Shown here piece by piece: positions 47,801-56,145 of a stretch of DNA of 64,000 bases. Position 1 is the stretch's first letter. Every line of letters begins with the position of its first letter. The stretch is from an uncultured Bacteroidota bacterium. Its GTDB lineage: Bacteria > Bacteroidota > Bacteroidia > Chitinophagales > Chitinophagaceae. The stretch covers positions 1 through 64,000 of the forward strand of contig CAIVEH010000058.1 of assembly GCA_903904855.1 (NCBI GenBank), read 5' to 3'. A model generated the notes under the pieces. It ran no database searches. It had not been told where the DNA came from and saw nothing but the letters and a program-made list of their open reading frames with translations. Position numbers and translations under genes: made by a program.

Positions 47801-50800
47801 CTGGCAATGGATTGATTACCACTGTCTGGCTACCCGACATTGTGCTTTGACATAAAGTAGTAGTGTTGGTACCTATTACGGTATAAACTCCTGCAGTTGT
47901 CTGAGAACCGAAAGTAATTGCTGCACCAGACCCAACAACCGGGCTTCCGGTAGAAACTCCACTCACATAAAGCTGGTAGCTTACACCAGTCTGAGAACTG
48001 GATAATCCTACAGCAACACCAGAACCACCTGCGCAATATGGGCCACCGCCTGTAACCGTAAATGTATTGGTTGGCAATGGATTTGTAAATATTGTTGCAG
48101 AACCTGACATGTTACTTCCGCAACCGGTTGTTGCGTTGGTTGCAGTAACAGTATAAGTTCCTACAGTAGTAATAGCACCAAAGTCAAGACCTGCGAATGT
48201 ACCGGCAAGTGGAGTACCCACTGTAGTAGCGCCAAGCCATAATTGATAATTAATACCACCGGTAGAATTGGACAGGAATACATGTGATCCTGTACCACCA
48301 ACGCAATAACCACCGCCGCCGGTTACAGTATAAACTGTTGGCAGAGGATAAACTGTAAATGTGGATGTATTATTGGATAACGGTACACTTGTACAGGTTA
48401 ATGCATTTGAGATACCTGTAATAGTTACTGTGGTAGAGCCTGTAGCTATCAGTGAACCTAAAGGAATATTAAATGTACCAGTTGTAGCGCCCATTGTCAG
48501 GGTAGCTGTAGCGCCTGTTACGGCATTGGCTCCCGACAGGTTGTAGGTAACCGTGAAGGTACCTGCACCAAGCGATGAAGATGCAATAGTAACTACGCTG
48601 CCCACGCCTACGCATAGTGACGTTGCTACTGTTGAAGTGAATGAACTGATATTTGGTACTGGGTTAACTGTAATTGTATAAGAAGCAGTACAACCTGCGC
48701 CTAATGTATATGTCATATTTACTACGCCAGCTGCAACACCGGTAACAATACCGGTACCGGGTGCGATAGTAGCTGTTGCGGTATTACCGCTGCTCCATAC
48801 ACCACCTGAGGTAGCATCATTTAAAGTAATATTTGAACCTGCGCAAACTACAGTTGGACCTGTAATAGCCGACGGTGTAGGATTAACCACAACTGGTGTG
48901 ATTACATAACAACCGGTAGGCATAGTGTAGGAGATGTTTGGTGTACCAACTGCTATACCAGATACTATACCAGTACCAGCTCCCACAGTCGCCATTGCCG
49001 GATTGGTTGATGACCAGGTACCGCCTGCGAGTGTGTTACTTAATACTGTTGTTGCACCTACGCATACACTGGCTGTACCAGTTGATGCCGGAGGATTCGG
49101 ATTGACAACTACCGCCTGTGTAACATAACAACTGCCTAATGTATAAGATATAATTGGTGTACCTGCACCAACCCCTGTAACAACAGTAGATGCCGAAGGA
49201 CCGGCCACTACCGATGCTTCAGATGTATTGCTGCTGCTCCATGTACCGGCAAGAGTGGCACTTGCTAAAGTTGTAGTGAATCCTGTACATACTGTAGCAA
49301 CGCCTGTAATAGCTGAAGGAGTCTGGTTAACTGCAACACCATAAGTAGCATAGCACCCTGTTGCAAGTGTATAAGACATAGTTGGTGAACCTACTGCAAC
49401 TCCGGTAACTACACCTGTACCTGCTCCAATCGTTGCCTTGGTTGCATCACTGCTGCTCCAGGTACCTCCGGAAGTAATATCTGCCAGGCCAATTGTCTGG
49501 CCGGTACATACTGATGTCGCACCTGTGATAGCTGCCGGGTTCGGATTAACTGTAATCGGAGTAGTTACATAACATCCTGTTGCTGGTATCGTATACGTAA
49601 TAAGCGGAATGCCTGATGCAATACCGGTCAAGACTGTTGATGCGCTTGGGCCAATTACAACCGCAGCCAGAGAAGCATTACTGCTGGTCCAGTTACCTGT
49701 AGATGTTGCATCTGTAAGTGTAATATTAAAACCAACACAAACATTTGTTGGTCCTGCAATTGCTACCGGAGTCTGGTTAACAACAATACTCTTTGTTGCC
49801 AGACAGCCTGTAGGTAATGTATAAGTAATAGTAGGACTACCTGGAGTGATACCACCAACAATTCCGGTGGCTGCACCAACAGTTCCCTGTGCAGCATTGC
49901 TTGAAGACCAGGTACCGCCTGTTGTTATTGTTGAAAAAGTTGTAGTGTAACCGGTACAAACACTTGCTGCACCTGAAATAGCTGCAGGATTTGGATTAAC
50001 AGTTACAGGCGTTGTAGTAAAACATCCCGTAGGTAAGGTATAGGTTATTATTGGTGTACCTGCAGAAATACCTAAGATAACATTTGAAGTGCCTGCACCA
50101 CCTGTGGTTGTAGCTTCAGAACTGTTGCTGCTGGTCCATGTTCCTGCAGGAGTAGTTGCATCAGCCAGAGTAGTCGTCAGGCCGATACACACATTGGTTG
50201 TTCCGGTTATAGCTGCCGGATTAGGGTTAACTATAATTGTAGTAGAATTGGAACATCCGCTTGGTACTGTATATATTATTGTAGCGGTACCATTGCTTAC
50301 ACCTGTTACTGTACCTGTACCAGCGCCCACTGTTGCGAATGCAGGATTACTGCTGCTCCATATTCCACCGGTTGTAGCATCTGTTAATGTTGTAGTAGCC
50401 CCTACACATATTGATGAACCTGCGGGAGTCGGTGCTGGTGGAGTCTGATTTACTGTAACTGGCTGGGTTGTATAACAACCTGTTGCGTTTATCTGATAAG
50501 TTATTGTTGGTACTCCTGCTGCAAGTCCACTTACAACACCACCGGCTGTAACTGTTGCCATAGTACCATTACTGCTGCTCCATGTTGCAGGTCCGGCAGT
50601 TGCGTCTGTCAGTGTTGTAGTAAATCCGGTACATACATTAAAGGTACCGGAGATAGCGGCCGGTAATGGATTTACCACAACTGTTGCCTGGTTCAAACAT
50701 CCTGTAGGTAAAGTATATATAATATTAGGTGAGCCTGCCAATACTCCTGTTACAATCCCTGTAGTCGCGCCAACAGTTGCCTTGGTAACATCACTGCTGC

Positions 50801-53800
50801 TCCAGGTTCCACCTGATGTGGCCTCGGTAAGCACAGTTGTTGATCCAACGCATACTGCCAGTGTACCACCCGGTACTGCCGGATTAGGATTAACTGTAAC
50901 TGGCGTTACTGTATAACAGCCGGTTGCTACAATTGCATAAGTAATATTTGGTACGCCTGCTGCAACACCGGTTACTATATTACCTGCAACAGTTGCAAGT
51001 GAAGTATTGCTGCTGGTCCATGTTGCAGGGCCGGGGGTAGCATCCGATAGTGCTGTTGTAAGTCCTACGCACACATTCTGTGTACCTGTTATTGCAACTG
51101 GTGTCTGGTTGACAACTACTGTTGCTACAGCATAACAACCTGTGCCAAGTATATATGATATTGTTGCTGATCCTGTTGCTACTCCGGTTACAACACCGGT
51201 AGCTGCATTTACTGTTGCCTTGGTAGGGTCACTTGTACTCCATGTACCACCACCGGTAGCATTACTCAAGGTTGTGGTAGCTCCGGTACAAACAGCCAGA
51301 GTACCTGTTATTGCACCCGGATTGGCATTATCAACAAATGAAGTTGTTGCAGAACATCCTGTTGCAGTAACTGTATAAGATATATTAGCAGTACCTGCAC
51401 TTACGCCCGTAACAAGTCCACCAGCTGAAACTGTAACGATAGCGGTATTGCTCGAACTCCATGTTGCAGGACCGGCACTACCGTCGCTTAATAAACTGGT
51501 ACCGGTACCACATACATTTGTAGTTCCTGTAATTGGTAAAGGATTTGCATTTACAGCTACCACCTGGGTAACAGCACAACCGGTAGGCAGCGTATAAGTA
51601 ATGGTAGGACTGCCAGGTGCAACACCTGCTACAATACCTGTACCGGCACCTACTGTGGCCCATGACGGGTTACTGCTGGTCCATACGCCGCCACCGCCAT
51701 CTGTAAGAACTATGGTCGAACCCACACACACCTGGGAAGCGCCCGATATCGCAGAAGGCAAGGGATTTACAGTTACTGTTGCTGCTGAAAAACAACCGGA
51801 ACCTAATGTATAGGTAATATTGGTTGTTCCTGCTGTAAGTCCGTTTACTAAGCCACCCAATGCAGTAATTGTTGCTACTGCAGGGGCGCTGCTAGTCCAG
51901 GAACCGCCAGCTGGTGATGATGCAAGAGTTGTATTTCCACCTACGCAAATCCCGGTTGTGCCGGATATTGCACCTGGTGTTGTATTCACAACTATCGACT
52001 CTGTAGCGAAACATCCTGTTGCTGTATTTGTAAAAGTAATTGTTGGTGTACCTGCAGAAAGACCTGTTATAAGACCTGTGCCCGAAACTATCGATGCCTG
52101 GCTGGTATTGCTGCTGGTCCATGTCCCAGGAGTTGATGCATCGGTCGCGCTTATTGCCGATCCAACGCAGACTGTTGTTGGGCCGCCAATTGCAGCCGGA
52201 TTATTATTAATGGTCATTGGCCATAAGGCGTAACAACCCGAAGGTAATACATATGATATGGTTACAGCTCCTGCTCCTACGCCGGTTACTACTCCGGTTC
52301 CCGACACGACTGTAGCCTTTAAAGGGTCGCTCGTGCTCCAGGTACCGCCGCCTGTTGTATTGGTTAATGTTGTAGTAGCGCTCACACATAATGTGCTTGC
52401 ACCTGTTGTAGCCACTGGTGTCTGGTTAACTGTATATGACTGAATTGCATAACATCCTGTTGCAGTAATAGTATAAGAAATGTTCGGAACACCTATCGAT
52501 ACTCCGCTAACCGTGGTTGAGGTACTTGGACCGGCAACTACAGTAGCAAGTCCTGTATTACTGCTGCTCCAGGTTCCACCTGCTGTTGCATCGGTTGCTG
52601 TATTCGTCATTCCGGTACAAACTGTAAACGGAGAACCCGATATTGCAGCTGGGTTAGCATAAACGTTGAATGCTTGAGTAGCATAACAACCGTTACTGGC
52701 AGTGTAGGTAATATAAGGTGCTCCCGCAGCAATTCCGGTAACTGTACCGGCTCCGGCACCTGAGGCTATTACTGAACCAAGTAGCGCATTACTGCTCGAC
52801 CAGGTACCGCCTGCGGTCAGGTCCGTAAGTACAGTACTGTAAGTCATACACACACTCGATGCTCCGGCGATGGCATTCGGAGTAGTATTAACAGTGACAG
52901 GCTGATAAACCGCACATCCGCTTGGTACTGTATAAGTAATTGTTGGGATACCTGCCAAAATACCATTTACATTGGCTGTACCTGATCCTGGTGCACCTGT
53001 TGCAGAAACTGTTGCCAGTGATCCGTCACTTGAACTGAATATACCACCTGTCGTACCGCTTGCTACTGGTATGGAAAGCCCTGTACATACAGTAAATGCT
53101 GGAACTATTGCCGGACCGGTTATTGGCAGAGGTGTGCTAAATACAGTCATTGGAAATGTACTGAAACATCCTGTACTAGCTAATGTATAGGAAATGGTAA
53201 CAGTTCCGTTACTTACTCCGGTAACAACACCTGTACCGTTTACAGTAGCAACAAAAGCATTGCTGGTGGACCATGTAGTACCGCCACTTGAAGTAAGGCC
53301 TGTTGGGTATGGTGCTGATGCACCAGTACAAACAGTAGGGCTACCAGTTATGCTGGTTGGTGCTGCTGCTACAGTTACCTGGGCATATGCAAAACAAGTA
53401 TTGGGAAGTGTATAAGTAATATTAGAAGTTCCTGCACTTACACCGGTTACAGTTGTAATACCGGAAGTACCACCCGTAAAGCTAAAAAATATATTCGCTG
53501 GGCTATATGTTCCACCTGAAGTACCATCAGTTACTGTAATTGTTGCACCGTTAGCGCAAACTGTACTGGGTACAGTTATTGGTAATGGATACGCCATATT
53601 TGTGAAGGTGATGTTTGTCGTAGTGCTGCCAAATCCGTCAGTAACTGTTACCTGGATCGTTTCAGACCCTATATAGCCTGTATTTGGTGTATAAGTTACT
53701 CCTACCGGAGTGGTATTGGTTGAGACACCTACCAGTGCTGTAGGGCCATAGGGCAAATTTGCAATTGAGCCATGAGTTGGCGGAACAGTTAATGTCCAGG

Positions 53801-54032
53801 TAAAATTTGCTGCGCCTGTATTGTCATGCGCAGTTAACAAGGAGGTGATATCCGTTCCTCCTGCATTCGCACATAACGTATAGGTTTGTGCACCTCCGTT
53901 ATTGAAGATTGGTTGGGCTATAGCCTGAACGCCAAACAACATCATACCTGCCAAAAACAGGGTTCTCATGATCCTGCTTTTTACATTGTTTACCGCATTG
54001 TGTTGTTCAGTGTAAAGATTCCTTGATGTCAT
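38892..54032 (-). CDS. Giant (5046 aa) T9SS cargo protein composed of two interleaved Ig-like repeat families
   Basis: Signal peptide; tens of ~70-aa Big_2-like modules (TVCVGxTTTLxDATxGGTWSSSNxxxATVxxGTGxVTGVxAGTxxITYTLPxGC) and ~22 modules of ~88 aa (VTGGGxYCAGGTGVxVGLSxS...YQLY...TYTVxATNxxTGCxxxMTG); C-terminal LVPNPNNGTFTIKGTLSS...LANGMYMVNVQS type A sorting domain. Confidence 0.93.
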   Translation of the reverse strand: MTSRNLYTEQHNAVNNVKSRIMRTLFLAGMMLFGVQAIAQPIFNNGGAQTYTLCANAGGTDITSLLTAHDNTGAANFTWTLTVPPTHGSIANLPYGPTALVGVSTNTTPVGVTYTPNTGYIGSETIQVTVTDGFGSTTTNITFTNMAYPLPITVPSTVCANGATITVTDGTSGGTYSPANIFFSFTGGTSGITTVTGVSAGTSNITYTLPNTCFAYAQVTVAAAPTSITGSPTVCTGASAPYPTGLTSSGGTTWSTSNAFVATVNGTGVVTGVSNGTVTISYTLASTGCFSTFPMTVFSTPLPITGPAIVPAFTVCTGLSIPVASGTTGGIFSSSDGSLATVSATGAPGSGTANVNGILAGIPTITYTVPSGCAVYQPVTVNTTPNAIAGASSVCMTYSTVLTDLTAGGTWSSSNALLGSVIASGAGAGTVTGIAAGAPYITYTASNGCYATQAFNVYANPAAISGSPFTVCTGMTNTATDATAGGTWSSSNTGLATVVAGPSTSTTVSGVSIGVPNISYTITATGCYAIQSYTVNQTPVATTGASTLCVSATTTLTNTTGGGTWSTSDPLKATVVSGTGVVTGVGAGAVTISYVLPSGCYALWPMTINNNPAAIGGPTTVCVGSAISATDASTPGTWTSSNTSQASIVSGTGLITGLSAGTPTITFTNTATGCFATESIVVNTTPGAISGTTGICVGGNTTLASSPAGGSWTSSAPAVATITALGGLVNGLTAGTTNITYTLGSGCFSAATVTVNPLPSAISGASQVCVGSTIVLTDGGGGVWTSSNPSWATVGAGTGIVAGVAPGSPTITYTLPTGCAVTQVVAVNANPLPITGTTNVCGTGTSLLSDGSAGPATWSSSNTAIVTVSAGGLVTGVSAGTANISYTVTATGCSATTSFVDNANPGAITGTLAVCTGATTTLSNATGGGTWSTSDPTKATVNAATGVVTGVATGSATISYILGTGCYAVATVVVNQTPVAITGTQNVCVGLTTALSDATPGPATWTSSNTSLATVAGNIVTGVAAGVPNITYAIVATGCYTVTPVTVNPNPAVPGGTLAVCVGSTTVLTEATSGGTWSSSDVTKATVGATTGIVTGVLAGSPNIIYTLPTGCLNQATVVVNPLPAAISGTFNVCTGFTTTLTDATAGPATWSSSNGTMATVTAGGVVSGLAAGVPTITYQINATGCYTTQPVTVNQTPPAPTPAGSSICVGATTTLTDATTGGIWSSSNPAFATVGAGTGTVTGVSNGTATIIYTVPSGCSNSTTIIVNPNPAAITGTTNVCIGLTTTLADATTPAGTWTSSNSSEATTTGGAGTSNVILGISAGTPIITYTLPTGCFTTTPVTVNPNPAAISGAASVCTGYTTTFSTITTGGTWSSSNAAQGTVGAATGIVGGITPGSPTITYTLPTGCLATKSIVVNQTPVAIAGPTNVCVGFNITLTDATSTGNWTSSNASLAAVVIGPSASTVLTGIASGIPLITYTIPATGCYVTTPITVNPNPAAITGATSVCTGQTIGLADITSGGTWSSSDATKATIGAGTGVVTGVAVGSPTMSYTLATGCYATYGVAVNQTPSAITGVATVCTGFTTTLASATLAGTWSSSNTSEASVVAGPSASTVVTGVGAGTPIISYTLGSCYVTQAVVVNPNPPASTGTASVCVGATTVLSNTLAGGTWSSTNPAMATVGAGTGIVSGIAVGTPNISYTMPTGCYVITPVVVNPTPSAITGPTVVCAGSNITLNDATSGGVWSSGNTATATIAPGTGIVTGVAAGVVNMTYTLGAGCTASYTITVNPVPNISSFTSTVATSLCVGVGSVVTIASSSLGAGTFTVTYNLSGANAVTGATATLTMGATTGTFNIPLGSLIATGSTTVTITGISNALTCTSVPLSNNTSTFTVYPLPTVYTVTGGGGYCVGGTGSHVFLSNSTGGINYQLWLGATTVGTPLAGTFAGLDFGAITTVGTYTVTATNATTGCGSNMSGSATIFTNPLPTNTFTVTGGGPYCAGGSGVAVGLSSSQTGVSYQLYVSGVSTGSPVVGSGAAITFGSQTTAGVYTVIGTNTTTLCQSTMSGSQTVVINPLPASITGTMFLCPGTTTTLANTSTGGTWTTSTPGVATVGASTGVVTGVAFGTANIIYTLPTGCSISATVTVNPNPAAISGLTTVCAGSAITLADATGGGNWSSSNALIATVGVSSGIVNGIAAGTPTITYTLTTGCFATFNITVNPTPVAITGPASVCVGLTITAIDLTAGGVWTSSTPTVATIGGGTGIVTGVLAGITNLTYTLPAGCNVTESFTVNPTPAAVTGTATVCVGLTTTLADATTGGTWTSSNTAIATISAGGVVTGVAAGTVSITYTLPAGCFTTYTVTVNPVAAAITGTNNVCVGLTTTLANTVTGGTWTSSNTAVATVGAGTGTVTGVAFGSCNITYTLPAGCFVIFPFTVNPLPAAITGTASVCVLLTTSLTDATTGGTWSSSNATLGSVVALTGVVTGVAAGNPVITYTLPTGCLTTYPITVNPIPPAITGIATVCAGATTTLFDATAGGTWTSSNTAVATVGTGTGIVGGVTAGTATITYTLPTTCLITAGTTVYPSPAAISGSNTVCVGLTTTLTDGVSGGSWSSSNTSLATISGLGVVAGVAVGTPTITYTLPAPGSCFTTMVETVNPQPVAITGVFTVCTGLSTTLNDATTGGSYTSSNTAIATVVSATGVVTGVSAGTVTITYTLPAGCFVTQTVTVYPTPAVITGNPTVCLGLTTALADGTSGGTWTSSLPAVGSISTTGVVSGITPGTTVISYTLAPIGCNVVYPVTVNPLPAAITGTLNVCVGSSTTLSDASAGGSWNSSNTAIATIGGFTGIMSGVAAGTVSLTYTLPTGCIATTSGTVNALPNIYTLTGGGAYCAGSTGVAVGLSGSDVGISYQLMNGGTAVGSPVAGTGSPISFGIQTTATTYTAVATNTTTGCTQAMGGSATVALSVLPTAFNMTGGGAYCAGGTGFAVGLSSSQPVSGGTSYSYQLYLNGTLLPGALVTGTGGAISFGTMTAGGNYTVVATNNTTGCVNNMTGVSVILVNPLPTAYTVTGGGINCPGSTGVPVGLSNSQTGVNYTLVGGTSVTLPGTTGSALSYGLLTTNATYTITALNATTGCSNTMLGSAAVTAGVAPTVFTLGFTGTSSAYCAGGTGVPLTLSGSQTLTSYQILLGGSNFGTAFTGTGALLPLGSVLAAGTYTVRATNTVTGCTSVTGTSVTVTINPLPPVTHITTGSGGVVCGIGGTGVAIAVDTTYSGYNYKLFNGATLQSTIAGLATVPSTITFPLQNTAGTYTVTATNTTTNCVSNMIGSATVSVALLPTQYTLAPTTVSTYCLGGTGVTLTLNNSDAGIRYQLYNTTTSLAIGTPVNGTGAPLVFGPLTAGNYNVVATNIATLCTNPMVPAFVTVTTNPLPTAYTVSSGGSYCAGGTGVDITISNSQAGVSYQLYNLGVSTGSAVLGTGTGSSLDMGIQASTGTYTVIGTNIVTGCTNTMTGAATVSITTAPAVFTVTGGGNYCAGLAGVPVGLSGSVTGVNYQLLDPNDGTLIGAAVAGTGGVISFGTISVGLSDTFIARATSTATGCTATMTGSAIINKLLAPALYTVTGGGGYCTGTSGTSVGLSSSDTGVSYQLYLAGISTGLPSVTGTGSAISFGLQTGTGIYTVVATRTSSGCTSTMTGSVLISINPLPSIHTVTGGGAYCPGGTGRVIGVDTGSTGINYQLYLSGAPVGSSVAGTTGVPVTFGLQTGIGTYTVKAVNPTTTCSSNMTGTAVVSNYALPTAFTITGGGGYCTGGTGSDVQLSGSVSGVNYQLYVGASTSGLPMSGTGSPLDFGNKTALGTYTVIATSMLTGCSNNMTSSVTVSLNPLPTAYNVTGGGSYCAGGAGLPVGLSNSDLTISYQLYLGSVMTGPALAGTGSALSFGTFTGGGAYTVIGTNSVTGCINSMSGSQSISVNALPLVYNVGGGGSFCAGGAGVPVTLSSSDAGINYQLKLGGSPVGAPFGGVTGLLNFGNQTAPGTYTVVATNSVTSCTSTMAGSTSVSVNPLPASTYVVTGGGSYCAGGTGLNVGLSGSASGISYQLYKDGIATGLPQAGGAGAINFGLQSAAGTYTVTGTNTTTLCQSNMTGSVSIIVNPLPIVDTVTGGGNYCPGGLGQHIGLSNSTMGINYQLYRGILPLGAPTAGTGTGLDFGYQSVVGTYFVTATDASTGCSINMVGSPSIGISPLPTSYNVIASSTGYCLGGSGVNISLNGSDVGTQYQLYLGAVPVGGSVSGTGFTINYGLQTSAGTYKVVATSIATTCYSTMNDTPSVVINSLPALYTVSGGGGFCAGGAGVPVFQSGSDAGVNYQLWRGSSSVATMAGTGYSLNFGPQTTGGTFTVVATNSSTGCTNNMLSSASVAVNPLPTAYTVVGGGSFCAGSAGSHVGISAMDSPCFYQLYLDGVAVGTTHSYSSSLDFGPQTTPGTYTILATNPVTSCSAPMTGSVTVSVNALPAAFTVTGGGNYCTGGTGVNVGLSGTASGITYQLKLGTVNVLAPVSGSGSSINFGLVTAAGTYTVSASNTATGCTNAMAGSVVVSISSLPSVYAVTGGGAYCASTAGLPVGLSGSDAGVNYQLYNGTSLIPGSVAGTGAAISFGLHTAGTYSVMAVNSTTTCSSNMTGTAVVTTMPSVIPSVTVATGVGDTVCTGTTVTFSALTVNGGAFPAFSWSVNGILTGATGSSYTFVPSNGNVISVMMTSNEPCPLPATANGSVTMTVRPDVTPSVTIAASPSTTVCQGTTVDITATPVNGGTTPSYSWKLGGVPVGSGNTFTYIPTDGDILFCTMTSSYQCVTASTVLSNNLTFNTQTSLAPVVTISLNSGANVGTVLYNDTLTATVTNPGAAPVYRWSINGVELTGASTSVLYSTTLNDQDVVACQVSDSNACGYLIGGSSFTVHSSNVSVKPVSTMTGDIRLVPNPNNGTFTIKGTLSSIDDQEISIEVTNVLGQVIYTSKVIAHNGVIDEKVQMNSGLANGMYMVNVQSATESKVFHMVVEQ

Positions 54033-54429
54033 AGTCTTTTGCTTTAGATAAAAAAATTAATTACCTCTTTTTATACATCTCCAGTTAATAATTGCACTAA
54101 TAAACAGGCACAAAATGATACACCTTCTGCATCATTTTTAACCTGCCTTTATACAATTTTGGGACTAAGATAGTTTAAATTATTTTTAAAAAATAGATTT
54201 TGGCAAAAAAAATTAACCACACTGTCTTTAATCGGGTGATTTAGTAAAAGTATGACCCGTTTCAATCGTTTCTGAATCGCGTAAATAGTGACTGATTCAG
54301 TATTTTTAACATTCAATATATTGAATTATATTTATTTCGTGTGCCAAAAAAAATTACTAAACATTAAATTATACATATAAGTGAACCTATACTCCCAATG
54401 ATTAAATTTGTACTCATTAATAGAAATTT

Positions 54430-55527
54430 ATGAAAAAAATCAACTGGGGCAGATTATCCCATTTTATGCGATTGAGAACTTTTTCTTCAGGCCTTATCCT
54501 CATTTCATTATTTTGTTTTTCTGGTTGCGGAAATTCTGGTGAACAAATTCCAGATGTATCAAATATTACAATAAATCTACAAACATATCGTTTCGATAAA
54601 GATCTTTATGCTATCGACACTAATCATATTGGCCTGGGCCTGCAAAAGCTAAATGAAAAATATCCCGACTTCCTTAATTATTACCTCGACACAGTAAGAC
54701 AATATGGCATCCATAGCAATTTCTCGGATACTGCAAAAGGTGGTATCGACAGCCTCAGAATCGATCTGACTTTCAAAGATTTTGTAGGGCTGCAGGATAC
54801 TATTATTAAGTACTACCCCGACAATAAGGATATCGACAAAGATCTGACTGATGGCTTCCGGTTTATGAAATACTATATTCCGGATTGTTCTATACCACGC
54901 ATTTTTTATCTTAACATGGGTTTAAGTAAATGGTCTTCCTTCCCGGTCGACAACAAAACCATCTGTGTTGGCCTCGATATGTTTCTTGGCGACCAATACC
55001 CCTTCTACCGGTCAATTGGTGTACCCGGCTACATGTTACCTCATTTCCGCAGGAAATACCTCCCTGTTTCGGTACTCAATACAGTTTACCAGACTATCCA
55101 TCCCTTCAGGCAAGACGATAAAACACTGCTGGATCTGATGATACAAAGAGGCAAAGAGCAATTTTTCCTCCATAAAGTACTCCCCCACCTGCCCGATTCT
55201 GTAATTTTCGGCTTTACCCAAATTCAGCTGAAATGGTGCAATGAAAACGAAAATATGGTTTACAACTTCTTCATTCATCAGAAGCTGCTATATAATAAGG
55301 AAGGGCATAGCATACTTCCTTACGTTTACGATGGCCCTTTTGCCAAAGATATGGAAGCCCCGTCCGACCCGGTAAAATACACACCTGGCAATATAGGTAC
55401 CTGGCTCGGCTACCGCATTGTTTGTGCCTGGATGGGCCAGCACCCGAAAACAACTCTTGAAGAATTGCTGAATCAACAGACAGACCCTGCCCGATTCCTG
55501 GAAGAAGCTAAATACAGGCCTAAGTAA
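54430..55527 (+). CDS. gldB: Gliding motility lipoprotein GldB
   Basis: Lipobox SLFCFSGCG; RFDKDLYAIDTNHIGLGLQKLNEKYPDFLNYYLD; LLNQQTDPARFLEEAKYRPK. Confidence 0.9.
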   Translation: MKKINWGRLSHFMRLRTFSSGLILISLFCFSGCGNSGEQIPDVSNITINLQTYRFDKDLYAIDTNHIGLGLQKLNEKYPDFLNYYLDTVRQYGIHSNFSDTAKGGIDSLRIDLTFKDFVGLQDTIIKYYPDNKDIDKDLTDGFRFMKYYIPDCSIPRIFYLNMGLSKWSSFPVDNKTICVGLDMFLGDQYPFYRSIGVPGYMLPHFRRKYLPVSVLNTVYQTIHPFRQDDKTLLDLMIQRGKEQFFLHKVLPHLPDSVIFGFTQIQLKWCNENENMVYNFFIHQKLLYNKEGHSILPYVYDGPFAKDMEAPSDPVKYTPGNIGTWLGYRIVCAWMGQHPKTTLEELLNQQTDPARFLEEAKYRPK

Positions 55528-55673
55528 TAATAGAAAACGAGGATACATAGATTTACACGGCTTCTTTGTCTTAGTGATGTTGATTAAATAAAGTATATTT
55601 CAACTTGAGTTCGACGCATTTTTCTCACAAAAAACATAATTATTATCGTATTTGCAGGTTATTATGCATCACA

Positions 55674-55702
55674 AGATTAGAACTTTTCAAAAGTTCTAAT
55701 CT
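55674..55702. repeat. 14-bp-arm inverted repeat (one central base)
   Basis: AGATTAGAACTTTTcAAAAGTTCTAATCT. Confidence 0.7.
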
Positions 55703-56084
55703 AACCACAAGACCTGATGCAAATAATTGAAAATGAAAATAGTATCATCGAGCTAATGTTATTTTATACTATAGTCTGCATAAAACTCTGCTATAAACTT
55801 ATTGATGGCTTTGTGGCTTTCTTACCGAACCTTGTTTATAGTTTAAACCGCATAAAATTATGCATTGCAATCTTTGATGGCTTTGCGGTCTTGCTTTTAT
55901 ATAATACCTATTATCAATTGATTGGTTTGCGGCTTTGCGGCTTTGCGTGAAACTTATCATTGCACAATTTTACACAGCGAGCAGTATTATACCACCGGTT
56001 TGCGACTTTTGGTAATATTATTCATTTCTCCTATTCATATAATAATTGCTGTACTTTCCTGGTTGAAAATTCATTTCATTTTTT

Positions 56085-56092
56085 TACTTTTG
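56085..56092 (+). promoter_or_regulatory. Bacteroidota -7 promoter element TACTTTTG
   Basis: TAnnTTTG match upstream of the DUF3078 gene. Confidence 0.4.
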
Positions 56093-56145
56093 CACCCCGT
56101 TAGAAAAACGAATACTCAAATCAATTGCTTAACTGTAATTTAATT

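Noticed and set aside
47041-53415. Multiple + strand ORFs (e.g. 47041-47421, 51820-52233, 50089-50448) rich in PVTVPVPAPTVA
   Set aside because: Periodic antisense shadows of the giant repeat protein; their regularity is explained by the repeats on the minus strand.
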